From positions 102,066 to 166,065 of the forward strand of contig NZ_JACIJO010000003.1 in assembly GCF_014206875.1 (NCBI RefSeq): a stretch of DNA of 64,000 nt, given 5' to 3'. The translations under genes and the position numbers were made by a program. Under the pieces are notes generated by a model. That model saw only the letters and a program-made list of their open reading frames with translations. It was not told where the DNA came from and searched no databases. Position 1 is the stretch's first letter, and each line of letters starts with the position of its first letter. This document shows, piece after piece, positions 29,565-39,435 of this stretch. Source of the stretch: Algoriphagus iocasae (GTDB lineage Bacteria; Bacteroidota; Bacteroidia; Cytophagales; Cyclobacteriaceae).

Positions 29565-29975
29565 TTGTTTTTTGGTTTAGAATTAGTGAATTGGATTAAA
29601 ATCATAAGTACTAAGTTGAAATAGTTGCAGTTTTTTACTGTTTTTAATTGCTGTTATTTTGGAACTTGCAGCTTTTAATACTGCAAATAAAATAATGTGC
29701 TGATTATCAATGAATTTGAATTGAGGGTATTCAATTCAATCGTTTTGATTCAAAATCAAGCTGAAAGATTTAAATCAGTAGTTATTGGATTTTTTCAATG
29801 GATTATTCTTTAAATTAAGGATAATTGTTGTCATATGGCAAAAAATAAGCATCCTTTTTTGTGAAAAATTTAACGTTAAGATAAATATCGAATAATATTT
29901 GCTTTTGCCTGTTTATGCTGTAATAAAATTCGGAATACGGCAAAAAAATAATTTAGACCTCTGTTTTAGGAAATA
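29565..29975. other. Upstream region of the second SusC gene, no gene found
   Basis: About 400 AT-rich bases that must carry the minus-strand promoter of the SusC gene. The best candidate -7 I can find is the sequence complementary to caaataaa at 29686, which differs from TAnnTTTG at one base but has no convincing -33 partner. I see no RNA gene. Confidence 0.35.
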
Positions 29976-30003
29976 AAAAACCACTTCGTTCGAAGTGGTT
30001 TTT
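29976..30003 (-). terminator. Terminator of hppA
   Basis: Perfect 8-bp arms (ccacttcg / cgaagtgg, 29981-29988 and 29991-29998) flanked by A and T runs. Read leftward it ends in TTTTTTATT just after the hppA stop; read rightward it has a five-T tail. Confidence 0.85.
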
Positions 30004-30022
30004 ATGTGAATGGTGAAATATT

Positions 30023-32230
30023 TTATTTAGTCACCTTTTTGAATTCTGTGACGACCTTCTTGCCGTCTTCGTATTTGATTTCTTTTTTGATCTCTACTTT
30101 CTCAGCAACAGTTCCACCGTGTGTTCCTTCGCTGATATGTGGTGCAATAACTAAAGCAACAATTGACATCAGCTTGATCAAGATATTCATAGATGGTCCT
30201 GAAGTGTCTTTGAAAGGATCTCCTACAGTGTCTCCTGTAACTGAGGCTTTATGTGGTTCGGATTTTTTATAGTACATCTCTCCATCTATTTCCACACCTT
30301 TTTCAAAAGACTTTTTAGCATTATCCCATGCACCGCCGGCATTGGATTGGAACATGCCCATCAAAACACCGGAAACAGTAACACCAGCTAGCAAGCCTCC
30401 CAAAACTTCTGGTCCAAAAGTAAAACCAACAATAATAGGAGTGATCAAGGCGATAGCTCCAGGTGCAATCATTTCTCTAATGGATGCTTTTGTAGAAATT
30501 TCCACGCATTTGTCATATTCTGGCTTGGCCTTGTATTCCATGATTCCTGGGATTTCACGGAATTGGCGTCTAACCTCATTTACCATGTCCATTGCGGCTC
30601 TTCCCACAGCAGCAATTGCCAATGATGAGAAAATAAACGGAATCATACCGCCCACAAATAAGCCTGCTAGGACGTCGGCTTTGTAAATATCAATTGCATC
30701 GATTCCTGCGATCCCAACGAAGGCTGCAAACAATGCCAGAGAGGTCAAAGCAGCTGAAGCGATTGCAAAGCCTTTGCCTGTAGCAGCAGTGGTGTTACCT
30801 ACAGCATCCAAAATATCTGTTCTTCCTCTTACTTCTTCTGGAAGTTGGCTCATTTCAGCAATACCACCGGCATTATCGGCAATCGGACCAAAAGCGTCAA
30901 TTGCCAATTGCATCGCAGTAGTTGCCATCATACCGGCAGCGGCGATAGCCACGCCATATAGCCCAGCAAATTCATAAGCTCCATAAATACCTCCTGCCAA
31001 AACTAAGATTGGCAATACAGTAGATTCCATTCCTACAGAAAGACCGCCGATGATATTTGTTGCATGACCGGTTGCTGATTGTTTGATGATGGACATTACA
31101 GGTCTTTTGCCCATGGCAGTATAATATTCAGTGATGATACTCATCAGGGTTCCTACTACCAGACCTAGAATAATAGCATAAAACACGTCCATGTTTGTGA
31201 ATTCATACCCTCTGATGGAAAGCGTTTCAGGAAGCATGTACTGGACGATAAAGAAAGAGGCAATACCTGTAAAAATTATAGAGGACCAATTTCCCATGTT
31301 TAGAGCTTTCTGCACATCGCCTTTTTCATCTTTAATAGTTACGAAAGCCATACCCATGATCGAAAACACAATTCCCAAACCTGCCAAAATCATTGGCAAT
31401 AATATAGGAGCGATTCCTCCAAATGCGTCTTCAGAAATAATTTCTCTTCCCAAAACCATGGTAGCAAGAATAGTCGCTACATAAGAACCGAAAAGATCGG
31501 CTCCCATACCTGCCACATCACCAACGTTATCTCCTACGTTATCAGCAATCGTAGCTGGATTTCTTACATCATCTTCAGGAATTCCTGCTTCTACTTTTCC
31601 TACCAAATCAGCTCCAACGTCTGCTGCTTTGGTATAAATACCACCACCTACTCTTGCAAAAAGTGCAATTGATTCTGCACCAAGGGAAAAGCCTGCTAAT
31701 ACTTCCAGCGCTTTTTCCATTTCCACGCCATTTACTCCTGCACCTACGCTTTGTACGTATAGGTGATAAAAGAAAATAAAGAGAGATCCAAGACCAAGTA
31801 CTGCTAGCCCTGCTACACCAAGTCCCATCACGGAACCTCCGGTGAAGGAAACTTTAAGCGCTTGTTTGAGGCTGGTTCTTGCAGCCTGCGTGGTTCGGAC
31901 ATTTGCTTTGGTAGCTATTCGCATCCCAATAAACCCTGCAAAAGCAGAGAAAAATGCCCCGATTAAAAAGGAAATGGCTATGACAGGGCTGGATGTTTCT
32001 ACCATCATGCCTGACCAGCCTAGGAGAATCATAGCGATCACTGCAAAGTAACCTAATACTTTCCATTCAGCTCTTAAGAAAGCCATTGCCCCATCGGCAA
32101 TGTAGCCGGCGAGTTCAACCATGGTTTTATCTCCTGTTTCTTGTTTTGTTACCCAAGCGGATTTGACGGCCATGACGACCAAGCCCAAAATCCCCAATGC
32201 CGGGACCAGATAAATAAGCGCGTTTTCCAT
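30023..32230 (-). CDS. hppA: Membrane-bound ion-pumping pyrophosphatase
   Basis: 735 residues, about 16 membrane helices. It hydrolyses pyrophosphate to pump H+ or Na+ across the inner membrane. The substrate-binding core is intact: [26 protein letters not shown], then [19 protein letters not shown], and the C-terminal metal-binding repeats ([35 protein letters not shown]). In [14 protein letters not shown] an Ala stands where K+-independent enzymes carry Lys (GNTTKA), so this should be the K+-dependent type. The cation pumped cannot be decided by eye. The tail after [20 protein letters not shown] is extended by a charged stretch ([20 protein letters not shown]) of unknown role. Confidence 0.95.
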   Translation of the reverse strand: MENALIYLVPALGILGLVVMAVKSAWVTKQETGDKTMVELAGYIADGAMAFLRAEWKVLGYFAVIAMILLGWSGMMVETSSPVIAISFLIGAFFSAFAGFIGMRIATKANVRTTQAARTSLKQALKVSFTGGSVMGLGVAGLAVLGLGSLFIFFYHLYVQSVGAGVNGVEMEKALEVLAGFSLGAESIALFARVGGGIYTKAADVGADLVGKVEAGIPEDDVRNPATIADNVGDNVGDVAGMGADLFGSYVATILATMVLGREIISEDAFGGIAPILLPMILAGLGIVFSIMGMAFVTIKDEKGDVQKALNMGNWSSIIFTGIASFFIVQYMLPETLSIRGYEFTNMDVFYAIILGLVVGTLMSIITEYYTAMGKRPVMSIIKQSATGHATNIIGGLSVGMESTVLPILVLAGGIYGAYEFAGLYGVAIAAAGMMATTAMQLAIDAFGPIADNAGGIAEMSQLPEEVRGRTDILDAVGNTTAATGKGFAIASAALTSLALFAAFVGIAGIDAIDIYKADVLAGLFVGGMIPFIFSSLAIAAVGRAAMDMVNEVRRQFREIPGIMEYKAKPEYDKCVEISTKASIREMIAPGAIALITPIIVGFTFGPEVLGGLLAGVTVSGVLMGMFQSNAGGAWDNAKKSFEKGVEIDGEMYYKKSEPHKASVTGDTVGDPFKDTSGPSMNILIKLMSIVALVIAPHISEGTHGGTVAEKVEIKKEIKYEDGKKVVTEFKKVTK

Positions 32231-32274
32231 ATAAATTCGTAATACTAGATTGGATTAATTGATTATCAACTGAG

Positions 32275-32305
32275 CAAATATAGAATTTCTCTCGAAGCCT
32301 CCAAC
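32275..32305 (-). promoter_or_regulatory. Candidate promoter of hppA
   Basis: On the minus strand TATATTTG (32282-32275) matches the -7 consensus fully. Nineteen bases further upstream lies GTTG (32305-32302), three of four bases of the -33 TTTG. The leader would be about 38 nt. Confidence 0.45.
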
Positions 32306-32448
32306 TCCAAAGAAATCACTGAACTAGATGAAGAAAAGCTAATTTTATTAAGGATTTAGCAATAATTACTTGGGATGATTAAGTTCGATTAGGGAGATGG
32401 AACTTATTTCCTGAAAATAAGTTAATTTCTGTAACTCAAGGAATAAGT

Positions 32449-34827
32449 ATGAAAAGTGAAAAATTGATTCATGATTTAAAGATTAATTCATTTTTGGACT
32501 TTAATCTGTTGTTTGATCAGTGGGAAAAACTCTCTGATAAGCTAAATCCAAACACGTGCTTGTATCATGATCTCCTCACGAGAATGAAAGCTTATCCGGG
32601 TTTGAGTAAGTTTCCTGTAGAGCGGGAGGATGTCACAAAAGATGAAAATAAGTTAGGCTTTGGATTAATTTTAAGTTCACTTTTCCCGCTTTCCGGTCAG
32701 GAAGAAAACAGGATTTTGGGGATGTCAAAACCTTTTGATTACAACCCGATCTATTGCACTCCTGCTTTCAAAAAAGAATTCTTGACAGCTGATGGAGAGG
32801 TGAAAGTTCCTTTTAACCTCGATCAGGAAAAGATATTTTTTCATAAAATGCTTCAGATATACAGCTTGATCTTAGATCAACTGTATAGAATCAAAATCAA
32901 TGAGATATATCCTTTGGTTTTTAAAATCCCTAGTTCTGAAGGATTTACTAGGCACTACCAAATCCAAATGAATACACAGTTTGTGAAGGTGGTTCCAAAA
33001 GTTCCTTTGCCTGATATCCGCAGCAAAGAGGAATTCTGTACCAGCAATCAACCCAACCATTATGATGTAGAGAAATGGATGGAATTACTTCCTCTGGATT
33101 TGTTTGAATTTCATGGCTTTATTCTCATGGAGGCGCAAGACCTGACTGTTGCCCAAAGCGTAGCAACTTTAAATGAAGCTGTTTTGAATCAAGAACAGGT
33201 TTCGCCAGAGGCGTTTATGGAAATAGTGGAAGATTCAGTAAAAAGCCTTCTTGCAAAGTCGGGCCTTAAAGTTGGACTTGCTGTGCTGCAGACCATCAAT
33301 GGGAGAATGGTCATGACTGAGAGTAGATTGGCTTATAGTTATCTGATCAAGCAGCTTTGTGGAGAAGGTTGTGAATCAAGTTATCAGGCAGTTTTGGAAT
33401 TGCTTTCCAATGTAGAGAAACCGATTTTCTTGAATGATCTTGATGTTGCCAGAGAGAAATTGCCTTTGGGAGTAAAAATCAATGAAATGGGAGTAAAGGA
33501 AATTATTCTATACCCCTTGAAACATAATGGTGATTTGGTCGGAGTGCTGGAGGTATGTTCATTTGAGGAGCAAACCTTTGACCCGATGATGCTGGTGACT
33601 CTGGATTATTTGGCTCCATCTCTTTCTTTGGCACTGAATAGACAAGCTGAAGTGCTGGACCAAAAAATCAAAAGTATCATCCGGAAAAATTTCACCGCTA
33701 TCCATCCGGTTGTAGAGTGGAAGTTTGATGAAATCGCATTGGATTATGTATTGGAGGAAGAGGAAGGCGGAAATCCAGAAATGAAGCAGATTGTATTCAA
33801 TGAAGTGTACCCATTATATGCTGCAGTGGATGTCAAGAATTCCTCTATTGAAAGAAACAATGCGATTCATGACGATTTTCAGATTCAATTGACTTTGGCA
33901 AAAGAGGTTTTGGCGAAAGCGAAAGGAGTGCATTTTTTGCCGCTTTTGGACAGATTGATCGACCAAATCGAACAATTTGAAAAAAGAATCAATTTGATTT
34001 TGGTGAGTGAGGAAGAAGTAAAGATTACTGATTTTTTTCATTTTGAGCTCGAGCCAGCTTTCAATTATCTCAAAGAGAATTTCATTGACCTTAAAGAACC
34101 CGTCAAAGCTTATTTTGATGCTTTGGACCCAAAGCTAGGAGTGGTAAATCAACATAGAAAGGCTTTTGAACAGAGTCTGGCTAAAATCAATCAAGCGATC
34201 GGTACGTTTTTGGACCAAGAGGAGACAAAGGTCCAAAAGATGTTTCCTCATTATTTTGAGAAGTTTAAAACCGATGGAATTGAATATAATATTTATATCG
34301 GTCAATCTTTGGTGAAAGACGAAAAGTTTGATCCGTTATATCTGAAGAATCTTCGGTTATGGCAACTTCAGAATTTGATCGAAACGGTTCATTTGGTCGA
34401 AAGCCAAAAGCAACAGCTAGAACATCCGCTTGAGGTGACTCAACTGATCTTGGCACATAGTAATCCGATTGCTATCAGTTTTAGATTGGACGAAAGAAAG
34501 TTTGATGTGGAGGGTGCATATAATATCCGCTATGAAATTATTAAAAAGCGGATTGATAAGGCTTTGGTAAAAGGTACTCGGGAGCGATTGAATCAGCCTG
34601 GCAAAATTGCAATTGTTTATTCTCAGCAGAAAGAAGCCAGAGAGTATCTTGACTTTATAGAATTTCTCCAAAATAAGGATCTCTTGACCAAAGATGTGGA
34701 GGAGTTAGAGCTGGAAGAAATGCAGGGTGTCTATGGCATGAAAGCCATCCGTGTCACCGTGAAGGAGAAAGCTCAGGAAAATCCTGAGATCTTCTCAAAA
34801 CTGATAGCCGAAGGAGAAAAAGGGTAA
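32449..34827 (+). CDS. GAF-domain protein of unknown function
   Basis: 792 residues, soluble, no signal peptide. A region at about 215-395 (VEDSVKSLLAKSGLKVGLAVLQTINGRM... to LVTLDYLAPSLSLALNRQ) reads as a GAF sensory domain; the flanking N-terminal (about 1-210) and C-terminal helical halves are not recognised. No kinase, cyclase or DNA-binding module is present, so any output must come from the unknown C-terminal part. Large GAF proteins of this shape occur in other Bacteroidota but have no assigned role. It is a single gene whose last 33 bp overlap the end of the convergent phosphoesterase gene. Confidence 0.65.
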   Translation: MKSEKLIHDLKINSFLDFNLLFDQWEKLSDKLNPNTCLYHDLLTRMKAYPGLSKFPVEREDVTKDENKLGFGLILSSLFPLSGQEENRILGMSKPFDYNPIYCTPAFKKEFLTADGEVKVPFNLDQEKIFFHKMLQIYSLILDQLYRIKINEIYPLVFKIPSSEGFTRHYQIQMNTQFVKVVPKVPLPDIRSKEEFCTSNQPNHYDVEKWMELLPLDLFEFHGFILMEAQDLTVAQSVATLNEAVLNQEQVSPEAFMEIVEDSVKSLLAKSGLKVGLAVLQTINGRMVMTESRLAYSYLIKQLCGEGCESSYQAVLELLSNVEKPIFLNDLDVAREKLPLGVKINEMGVKEIILYPLKHNGDLVGVLEVCSFEEQTFDPMMLVTLDYLAPSLSLALNRQAEVLDQKIKSIIRKNFTAIHPVVEWKFDEIALDYVLEEEEGGNPEMKQIVFNEVYPLYAAVDVKNSSIERNNAIHDDFQIQLTLAKEVLAKAKGVHFLPLLDRLIDQIEQFEKRINLILVSEEEVKITDFFHFELEPAFNYLKENFIDLKEPVKAYFDALDPKLGVVNQHRKAFEQSLAKINQAIGTFLDQEETKVQKMFPHYFEKFKTDGIEYNIYIGQSLVKDEKFDPLYLKNLRLWQLQNLIETVHLVESQKQQLEHPLEVTQLILAHSNPIAISFRLDERKFDVEGAYNIRYEIIKKRIDKALVKGTRERLNQPGKIAIVYSQQKEAREYLDFIEFLQNKDLLTKDVEELELEEMQGVYGMKAIRVTVKEKAQENPEIFSKLIAEGEKG

Positions 34828-37800
34828 AGTTTCCTCTTCGTTGAACCCAAGGGAAAAAGTTGCCACGATCTGGTTTAATGGAGCTAGCCAAAGCCCTAAA
34901 CCAAACGTGTTGTGCCATTGGTTTGATTTCTCATTTTCCTGCCATACCCGGCCGATATCATGAAATCCCAATACTCCAATAGTAGCTGGTAGGAGATAGG
35001 TTTTCAGATTGAGAACCTGGATTCTTACTTCTGTATTGTTGTAAGCAACTGCTTTGCCATTGAAACGGTATCTTCTGAAGCCTCGAAGATTATCCATTCC
35101 TCCGAGAATTTGCCCTTGAAAATATTCAAAGTCTCCCCAGTTTTTACCTCCTCCAAAACGGGTGGCCCAGACCATTCTGGATGGGTATTTAAATGACCAA
35201 TACAAGGCAAGTTCGGTGTCGAACCTGGTGAAATCCCCTGAAGCTTCATTCAATCCCCAGCTTCGTTTTAACTGATTCTGAAAATGAAATCCTCTTGTCG
35301 GGATGTTTTTGTTATTTCTAGTATCAAAATCAATTTTAGCTGTCAATCCAGAATAAAACTTTGCCTGATCGATATCTTCCTGATCCAAGCCTGATTCTGG
35401 GCTAGTGATGAATTTGTTTGTATTGTCATCCGGGTCAAAGCGATAGACCTGATAGTGGGGGCCAATCGTAAAAGTGCCAAATTCCCCCAGTTTTGATTGG
35501 AGTCCAGTGGATAATTCGTACCAGCTGAAGCGGGATCTATAATATCTGATTTCAAACTTTTCGGGATCATAGGTGGATTCATTTCCCTGTCCAAAGAAGT
35601 TGAAAGCATAATCCGGGGCTTTGATGTCTGCTTTCCAAACCAAGTCCCAGTTGTTTAAAATATCTACGGCATGGCCATCATAAGTAAGGTTAAATGCATT
35701 GGTTTTAAAAGCCCAATTGCCTTTGATGCTTTGCCGTAAGGCATAAGGCTCTTTTTTAAAACCTTGTTTTTCCCATAAAACTCCAGCACCAAAGAAGATC
35801 CCATCGTCTTGGTTGTACTCGAGGGATGCCAATGGCATTAGTTTATCATACTTAAACTCTTTTCGGTTGTACTCCAAAAGATTGGGATTGTATGCATTTT
35901 TAATTCTTGAAGAAGCGCCAGTTTGGAGTGGGTTTTTGGCGTCTTTTGATTGGTAGATCAAATGTGATTTTCTCTTCAAGTTGGCTTCATCAATCAATTC
36001 TTTTTTGCCTTTTCCAGGTATTACTCTGACTTTAATATCTCCGGAGCCTTCGCCTTTGAAATTAAATTGATCTTCTCCTTCCAATCCATATAGCCTTATT
36101 TCTTTGGTCTCTTCCGGAAGAAAGGTTCTATCAAAAATCTTTTGTTCGACATCTCCTGATTTATCAATTTTCCGAACCTCAACTTTCGTTCTGCCATCAG
36201 GGTAATGTTTTACTTCAAACTCCTCGTTTTTATTGGTGCCAACAACATTGACTTCTTTGGAAAGGAATAGGTAATATTCAAGCGATTTGTCTTTTAGCCA
36301 GGTTTTCCGTGCCAGAAGTTTCGCTTTAATTTCAGGAGCATCCTGTTTGTTTACGTTCTCCGGCCAGGTATCAAGGGCTTCATCAATTACTTCTTCGGTC
36401 AATTTAGGGAGCATGGTATCGACTACTTTTTCCCAATCTTTTCTCTCCAGATTATTCAAAAAGCTTCTGTCAAAATACCTTCCGTTAAACATGAAACCAT
36501 TCACGTTTTTTAGCTTATAATCAAACCCCTGAAATTTTGGGTTTGCCCATTTTCTACTTGCGATTTTTGGAAAAAAACCTTCATTCACAAAAAATGCCTG
36601 ATCCCGATCTCTTGGCATAGGAGTGAACTCCCAGTCGCCTTTCTTTTTCTCACCAACCCATCTCCACTGATCATCATGCCTATCCCAGTCAGCGATCCAG
36701 AGATCAAAAATTCTTGCTTTTAAAACTTCCTTTTGATTGACTTGATTGTCGTTGTCTTTTTTGATTGACTTCAGCATTTTATCGGTGCTGAAAAAGTCTA
36801 TGCCCTTTAAATCATCTGTTTTGGCGATTTCTCTTTCCTCAAATAAGTAAAGCTGCTGAGCGAAATTATCTCTATAAACTCCCAAAAGGGGATCATCTGG
36901 CAAATAAATAATCTGGGGATTGGTATGAATTACTCCCGCCGCATCTGCGAGTTTCGCCACAGCCAAAGCAGCATAAGGGTGAGATGAGGAAATCTGATCC
37001 TGAACAACTTGCTTGGCTATAGTTTGCCTCAATACCGGAGAAAGTGCATTTTCCGGATATTTATTGATGGATCGCAGTACGTATTCTTTACCATCTGCAT
37101 TTTCCAATCGGAGTGATCGAGTTTGCATCCCACCACCTCTTTGGGTGATTCTTAATCCACCTTTAGCTACAGCCAAATCCAAAACTGGAAAAGTTGCTGG
37201 CAAGGCCCAGGTTACACGGTAGTTGGAACCCAAAAACAGCTGATGACCTTTGCCATGGAGATATTGTTTGGAAATCGGTATGGTAACCTCGGTAGGGAGT
37301 TTTCTTTCAAATAGCTTTAATTCTGCTGGACTGGAAGCAAATGGCTGGATCAGTTCAGTTTGATAAATAGGTTCCTCTTTTTTCGGGTCAAAAAAAGTCA
37401 GGACGACCTGATTGTTTTGATAAAAATCCAGTGAAGCAAAGCCTTGTTGGGGGTAGGTGAATTCGGCTGGATTGTTTTTTTTGATATGCGTGTTTTTCGC
37501 TCCTGCACCGCTGACCACATAATGAGTATCGCCTTCTTTTGTGTAAAATAAGCCATGTTCATGTCCCGCCACATGGATCACGTTTGGATGCGTGTCGAAT
37601 AAGCGGTCCAAAGCTTTGATCATCGCCTCGTACTTTGGATGAGGAATGTCCTGAATATCTCCAAACCAAGTTCGGTAGAGCGGATAGACTGATCCAATAA
37701 CAGGCAGAGGAATGTATAGATTTTCTGAAGCTACTGTGAGGGGAAATAAATGGTCTTTCCAGCTGTATCCGCCATTATGTGGACCATAAGATCGCAATGG

Positions 37801-38436
37801 ATGATGCATGGCAAAGATGATCGTCTTGTCCTGATTTTCCTGAAGGGTATAGGCCAACGAAGCTAGAATTTCCTCTTCTGTTTTAAATTCACAATCAGAC
37901 TCAATTCCAGGTTTTTCCTTGGAGTGGAGCCACCATTGACTGTCAAAAGCAATCAATAAGGTTTCCGAATCCAAAAGGGTAATATAAGGACCAGGGCATC
38001 CACCGGTTGGGACAAGATTTACTTTTTCGGAAGGGTAATTGTCTTCAATATATTCCTCCGCATACAAAACACGATTCCAACCATCAGATTTTCCTTTTTC
38101 CCAATCATGATTGCCCGGAACCATCCAGATTTTACCTGAAATGGTCGTGTATAAATCCAGTTGAGTTTTGAGGATGTTTTCTGCTACAGGTCGCTCTTCA
38201 GTGCCGACAGGAGGCATTCCCAGAGGATAGATATTATCGCCCAGATAAATGATATGACTTGGTATGGAAGGAGAAGCCTGTGCTTTTTGTCTTACTTTTT
38301 CTATCACAGGATGGTGTTGGTCTTCTAGCTCTCCAGCATCTCCAATCAGATAAACCCTGAATTTGATGTCCGCATCCTGCCCGAAAGCAAACTGGCTGAA
38401 TAAAATACTGAGAAGGGCGAATACCAGCTTTTTCAT
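34795..38436 (-). CDS. Metallophosphoesterase fused to an outer-membrane beta-barrel
   Basis: About 1213 residues. I start at the ATG at 38436, where MKKLVFALLSILFSQFAFGQ is a signal peptide; a frame starting nine codons earlier is less likely. Residues about 25-310 are a calcineurin-like phosphoesterase: VYLIGDAGE, YLGDNIYP, VPGNHDW, MHHPLRSYG, VAGHEHG. Residues about 430-625 contain a glycine loop (RGGGMQT), WDRHDDQW and PRDRDQAFF, recalling atypical HipA/CotH-like kinases. The rest, about 820-1213, is a BamA/TamA-type (surface antigen D15) barrel ending in SFGYQF. The phosphoesterase would therefore lie on one face of the outer membrane. Substrate unknown. Confidence 0.8.
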   Translation of the reverse strand: MKKLVFALLSILFSQFAFGQDADIKFRVYLIGDAGELEDQHHPVIEKVRQKAQASPSIPSHIIYLGDNIYPLGMPPVGTEERPVAENILKTQLDLYTTISGKIWMVPGNHDWEKGKSDGWNRVLYAEEYIEDNYPSEKVNLVPTGGCPGPYITLLDSETLLIAFDSQWWLHSKEKPGIESDCEFKTEEEILASLAYTLQENQDKTIIFAMHHPLRSYGPHNGGYSWKDHLFPLTVASENLYIPLPVIGSVYPLYRTWFGDIQDIPHPKYEAMIKALDRLFDTHPNVIHVAGHEHGLFYTKEGDTHYVVSGAGAKNTHIKKNNPAEFTYPQQGFASLDFYQNNQVVLTFFDPKKEEPIYQTELIQPFASSPAELKLFERKLPTEVTIPISKQYLHGKGHQLFLGSNYRVTWALPATFPVLDLAVAKGGLRITQRGGGMQTRSLRLENADGKEYVLRSINKYPENALSPVLRQTIAKQVVQDQISSSHPYAALAVAKLADAAGVIHTNPQIIYLPDDPLLGVYRDNFAQQLYLFEEREIAKTDDLKGIDFFSTDKMLKSIKKDNDNQVNQKEVLKARIFDLWIADWDRHDDQWRWVGEKKKGDWEFTPMPRDRDQAFFVNEGFFPKIASRKWANPKFQGFDYKLKNVNGFMFNGRYFDRSFLNNLERKDWEKVVDTMLPKLTEEVIDEALDTWPENVNKQDAPEIKAKLLARKTWLKDKSLEYYLFLSKEVNVVGTNKNEEFEVKHYPDGRTKVEVRKIDKSGDVEQKIFDRTFLPEETKEIRLYGLEGEDQFNFKGEGSGDIKVRVIPGKGKKELIDEANLKRKSHLIYQSKDAKNPLQTGASSRIKNAYNPNLLEYNRKEFKYDKLMPLASLEYNQDDGIFFGAGVLWEKQGFKKEPYALRQSIKGNWAFKTNAFNLTYDGHAVDILNNWDLVWKADIKAPDYAFNFFGQGNESTYDPEKFEIRYYRSRFSWYELSTGLQSKLGEFGTFTIGPHYQVYRFDPDDNTNKFITSPESGLDQEDIDQAKFYSGLTAKIDFDTRNNKNIPTRGFHFQNQLKRSWGLNEASGDFTRFDTELALYWSFKYPSRMVWATRFGGGKNWGDFEYFQGQILGGMDNLRGFRRYRFNGKAVAYNNTEVRIQVLNLKTYLLPATIGVLGFHDIGRVWQENEKSNQWHNTFGLGLWLAPLNQIVATFSLGFNEEETLPFFSFGYQF

Positions 38437-38523
38437 TTTGTTAAAATTCTTTCCAAAGTCCAATTAGAATCTGGATTAACCATTAAATAGTTCCATGGCT
38501 TCCACCAATTTTAAAGTGCGGAA

Positions 38524-39378
38524 TCATGGGTGATATTGAAAGATTAATAGGTTGGGATTACCGTCATTGGCCTCGTTAGAGATAAACATCGTCCCGTCTT
38601 GACCAAAGGCAATTCCCTCCGGTTGCTTGAAAAATCTTGGGTTTAAATGGTAAAAGCCCAGAGGCTTCAATTCTGTATCCAAAACCATCAGCCATTTATC
38701 ACTGGAAGACAGCATATAGTAGCGGTTTTCGATCGGATGTAATGCGATGGCAGATGGTTGCATTTTTACTTCTTTAAAGTCTTCTTCCTTCAAAATATCC
38801 TTCAATTGCTTGTTTTCAAGCACAAACGAGGCCTTTTCATCAAAAGCCATCGAATCTAGATTAAAGGAATAAACGGATGCTTGACTGGCGTTTTTATCCC
38901 AGCTGCAGACTTTACAAAAAATCAGGATTTCAGGTTCATTTTTCACTTTTATTATTGCTTCGAAGTCCCTTTTTCCTTTGATCTCAAAATCATAAATGGT
39001 GGTATTGCTATACTCTGTAAATGGATTTTCAACTTGGTAGATATTGCCATTGCTTTGCAAAACCCAGGCTTCCTCATCCACCATCAGGATATCTTCGATG
39101 TCTTTATTTTTAGCAAATTTCTGTTTTCGAATGATTTTGCCTGTTTGGCTGTTGATTTCAAAAATGATGGAAGACTCATCCTCTATCGCCCAAAGAACGG
39201 TTTCATTGATCCATTCCAGACCGGATATTTCTTCTAAATCCTGCGAAAGATTGATTTTCACCATTTGTTCCAATGCATAGGATTCGGGAAAACTGTACTT
39301 GCTATTTTCTTTGGATCGGGAATAGCATTGGCTGAAAAGCAAAAGTAAAAAAATGGATATCGTAGAAATTTGATTCAT
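38524..39378 (-). CDS. SdiA-regulated-type beta-propeller lipoprotein
   Basis: 284 residues with a lipoprotein signal (LLLFSQC). The body consists of propeller blades such as EISGLEWINETVLWAIEDESSIIFEINSQTGKII, DIEDILMVDEEAWVLQSNGNIYQV and PEGIAFGQDGTMFISNEAND, the pattern of SdiA-regulated-like/YjiK proteins and strictidine-synthase-like propellers. Family function is not established; it may bind a ligand at the cell surface. It lies 87 bp downstream of the phosphoesterase-barrel start on the same strand and is divergent from the HD-PycTM gene by 57 bp. Confidence 0.7.
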   Translation of the reverse strand: MNQISTISIFLLLLFSQCYSRSKENSKYSFPESYALEQMVKINLSQDLEEISGLEWINETVLWAIEDESSIIFEINSQTGKIIRKQKFAKNKDIEDILMVDEEAWVLQSNGNIYQVENPFTEYSNTTIYDFEIKGKRDFEAIIKVKNEPEILIFCKVCSWDKNASQASVYSFNLDSMAFDEKASFVLENKQLKDILKEEDFKEVKMQPSAIALHPIENRYYMLSSSDKWLMVLDTELKPLGFYHLNPRFFKQPEGIAFGQDGTMFISNEANDGNPNLLIFQYHP

Positions 39379-39435
39379 GAACGATGTAGAACTAATATTC
39401 TTTTATCTTAGAGTACTCAAAATAAGGTATTAACT

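Noticed and set aside
30006..32051. Several plus-strand frames opposite hppA
   Set aside because: The minus-strand pyrophosphatase is certain; the plus-strand frames are low-complexity reflections of its helix-rich sequence.
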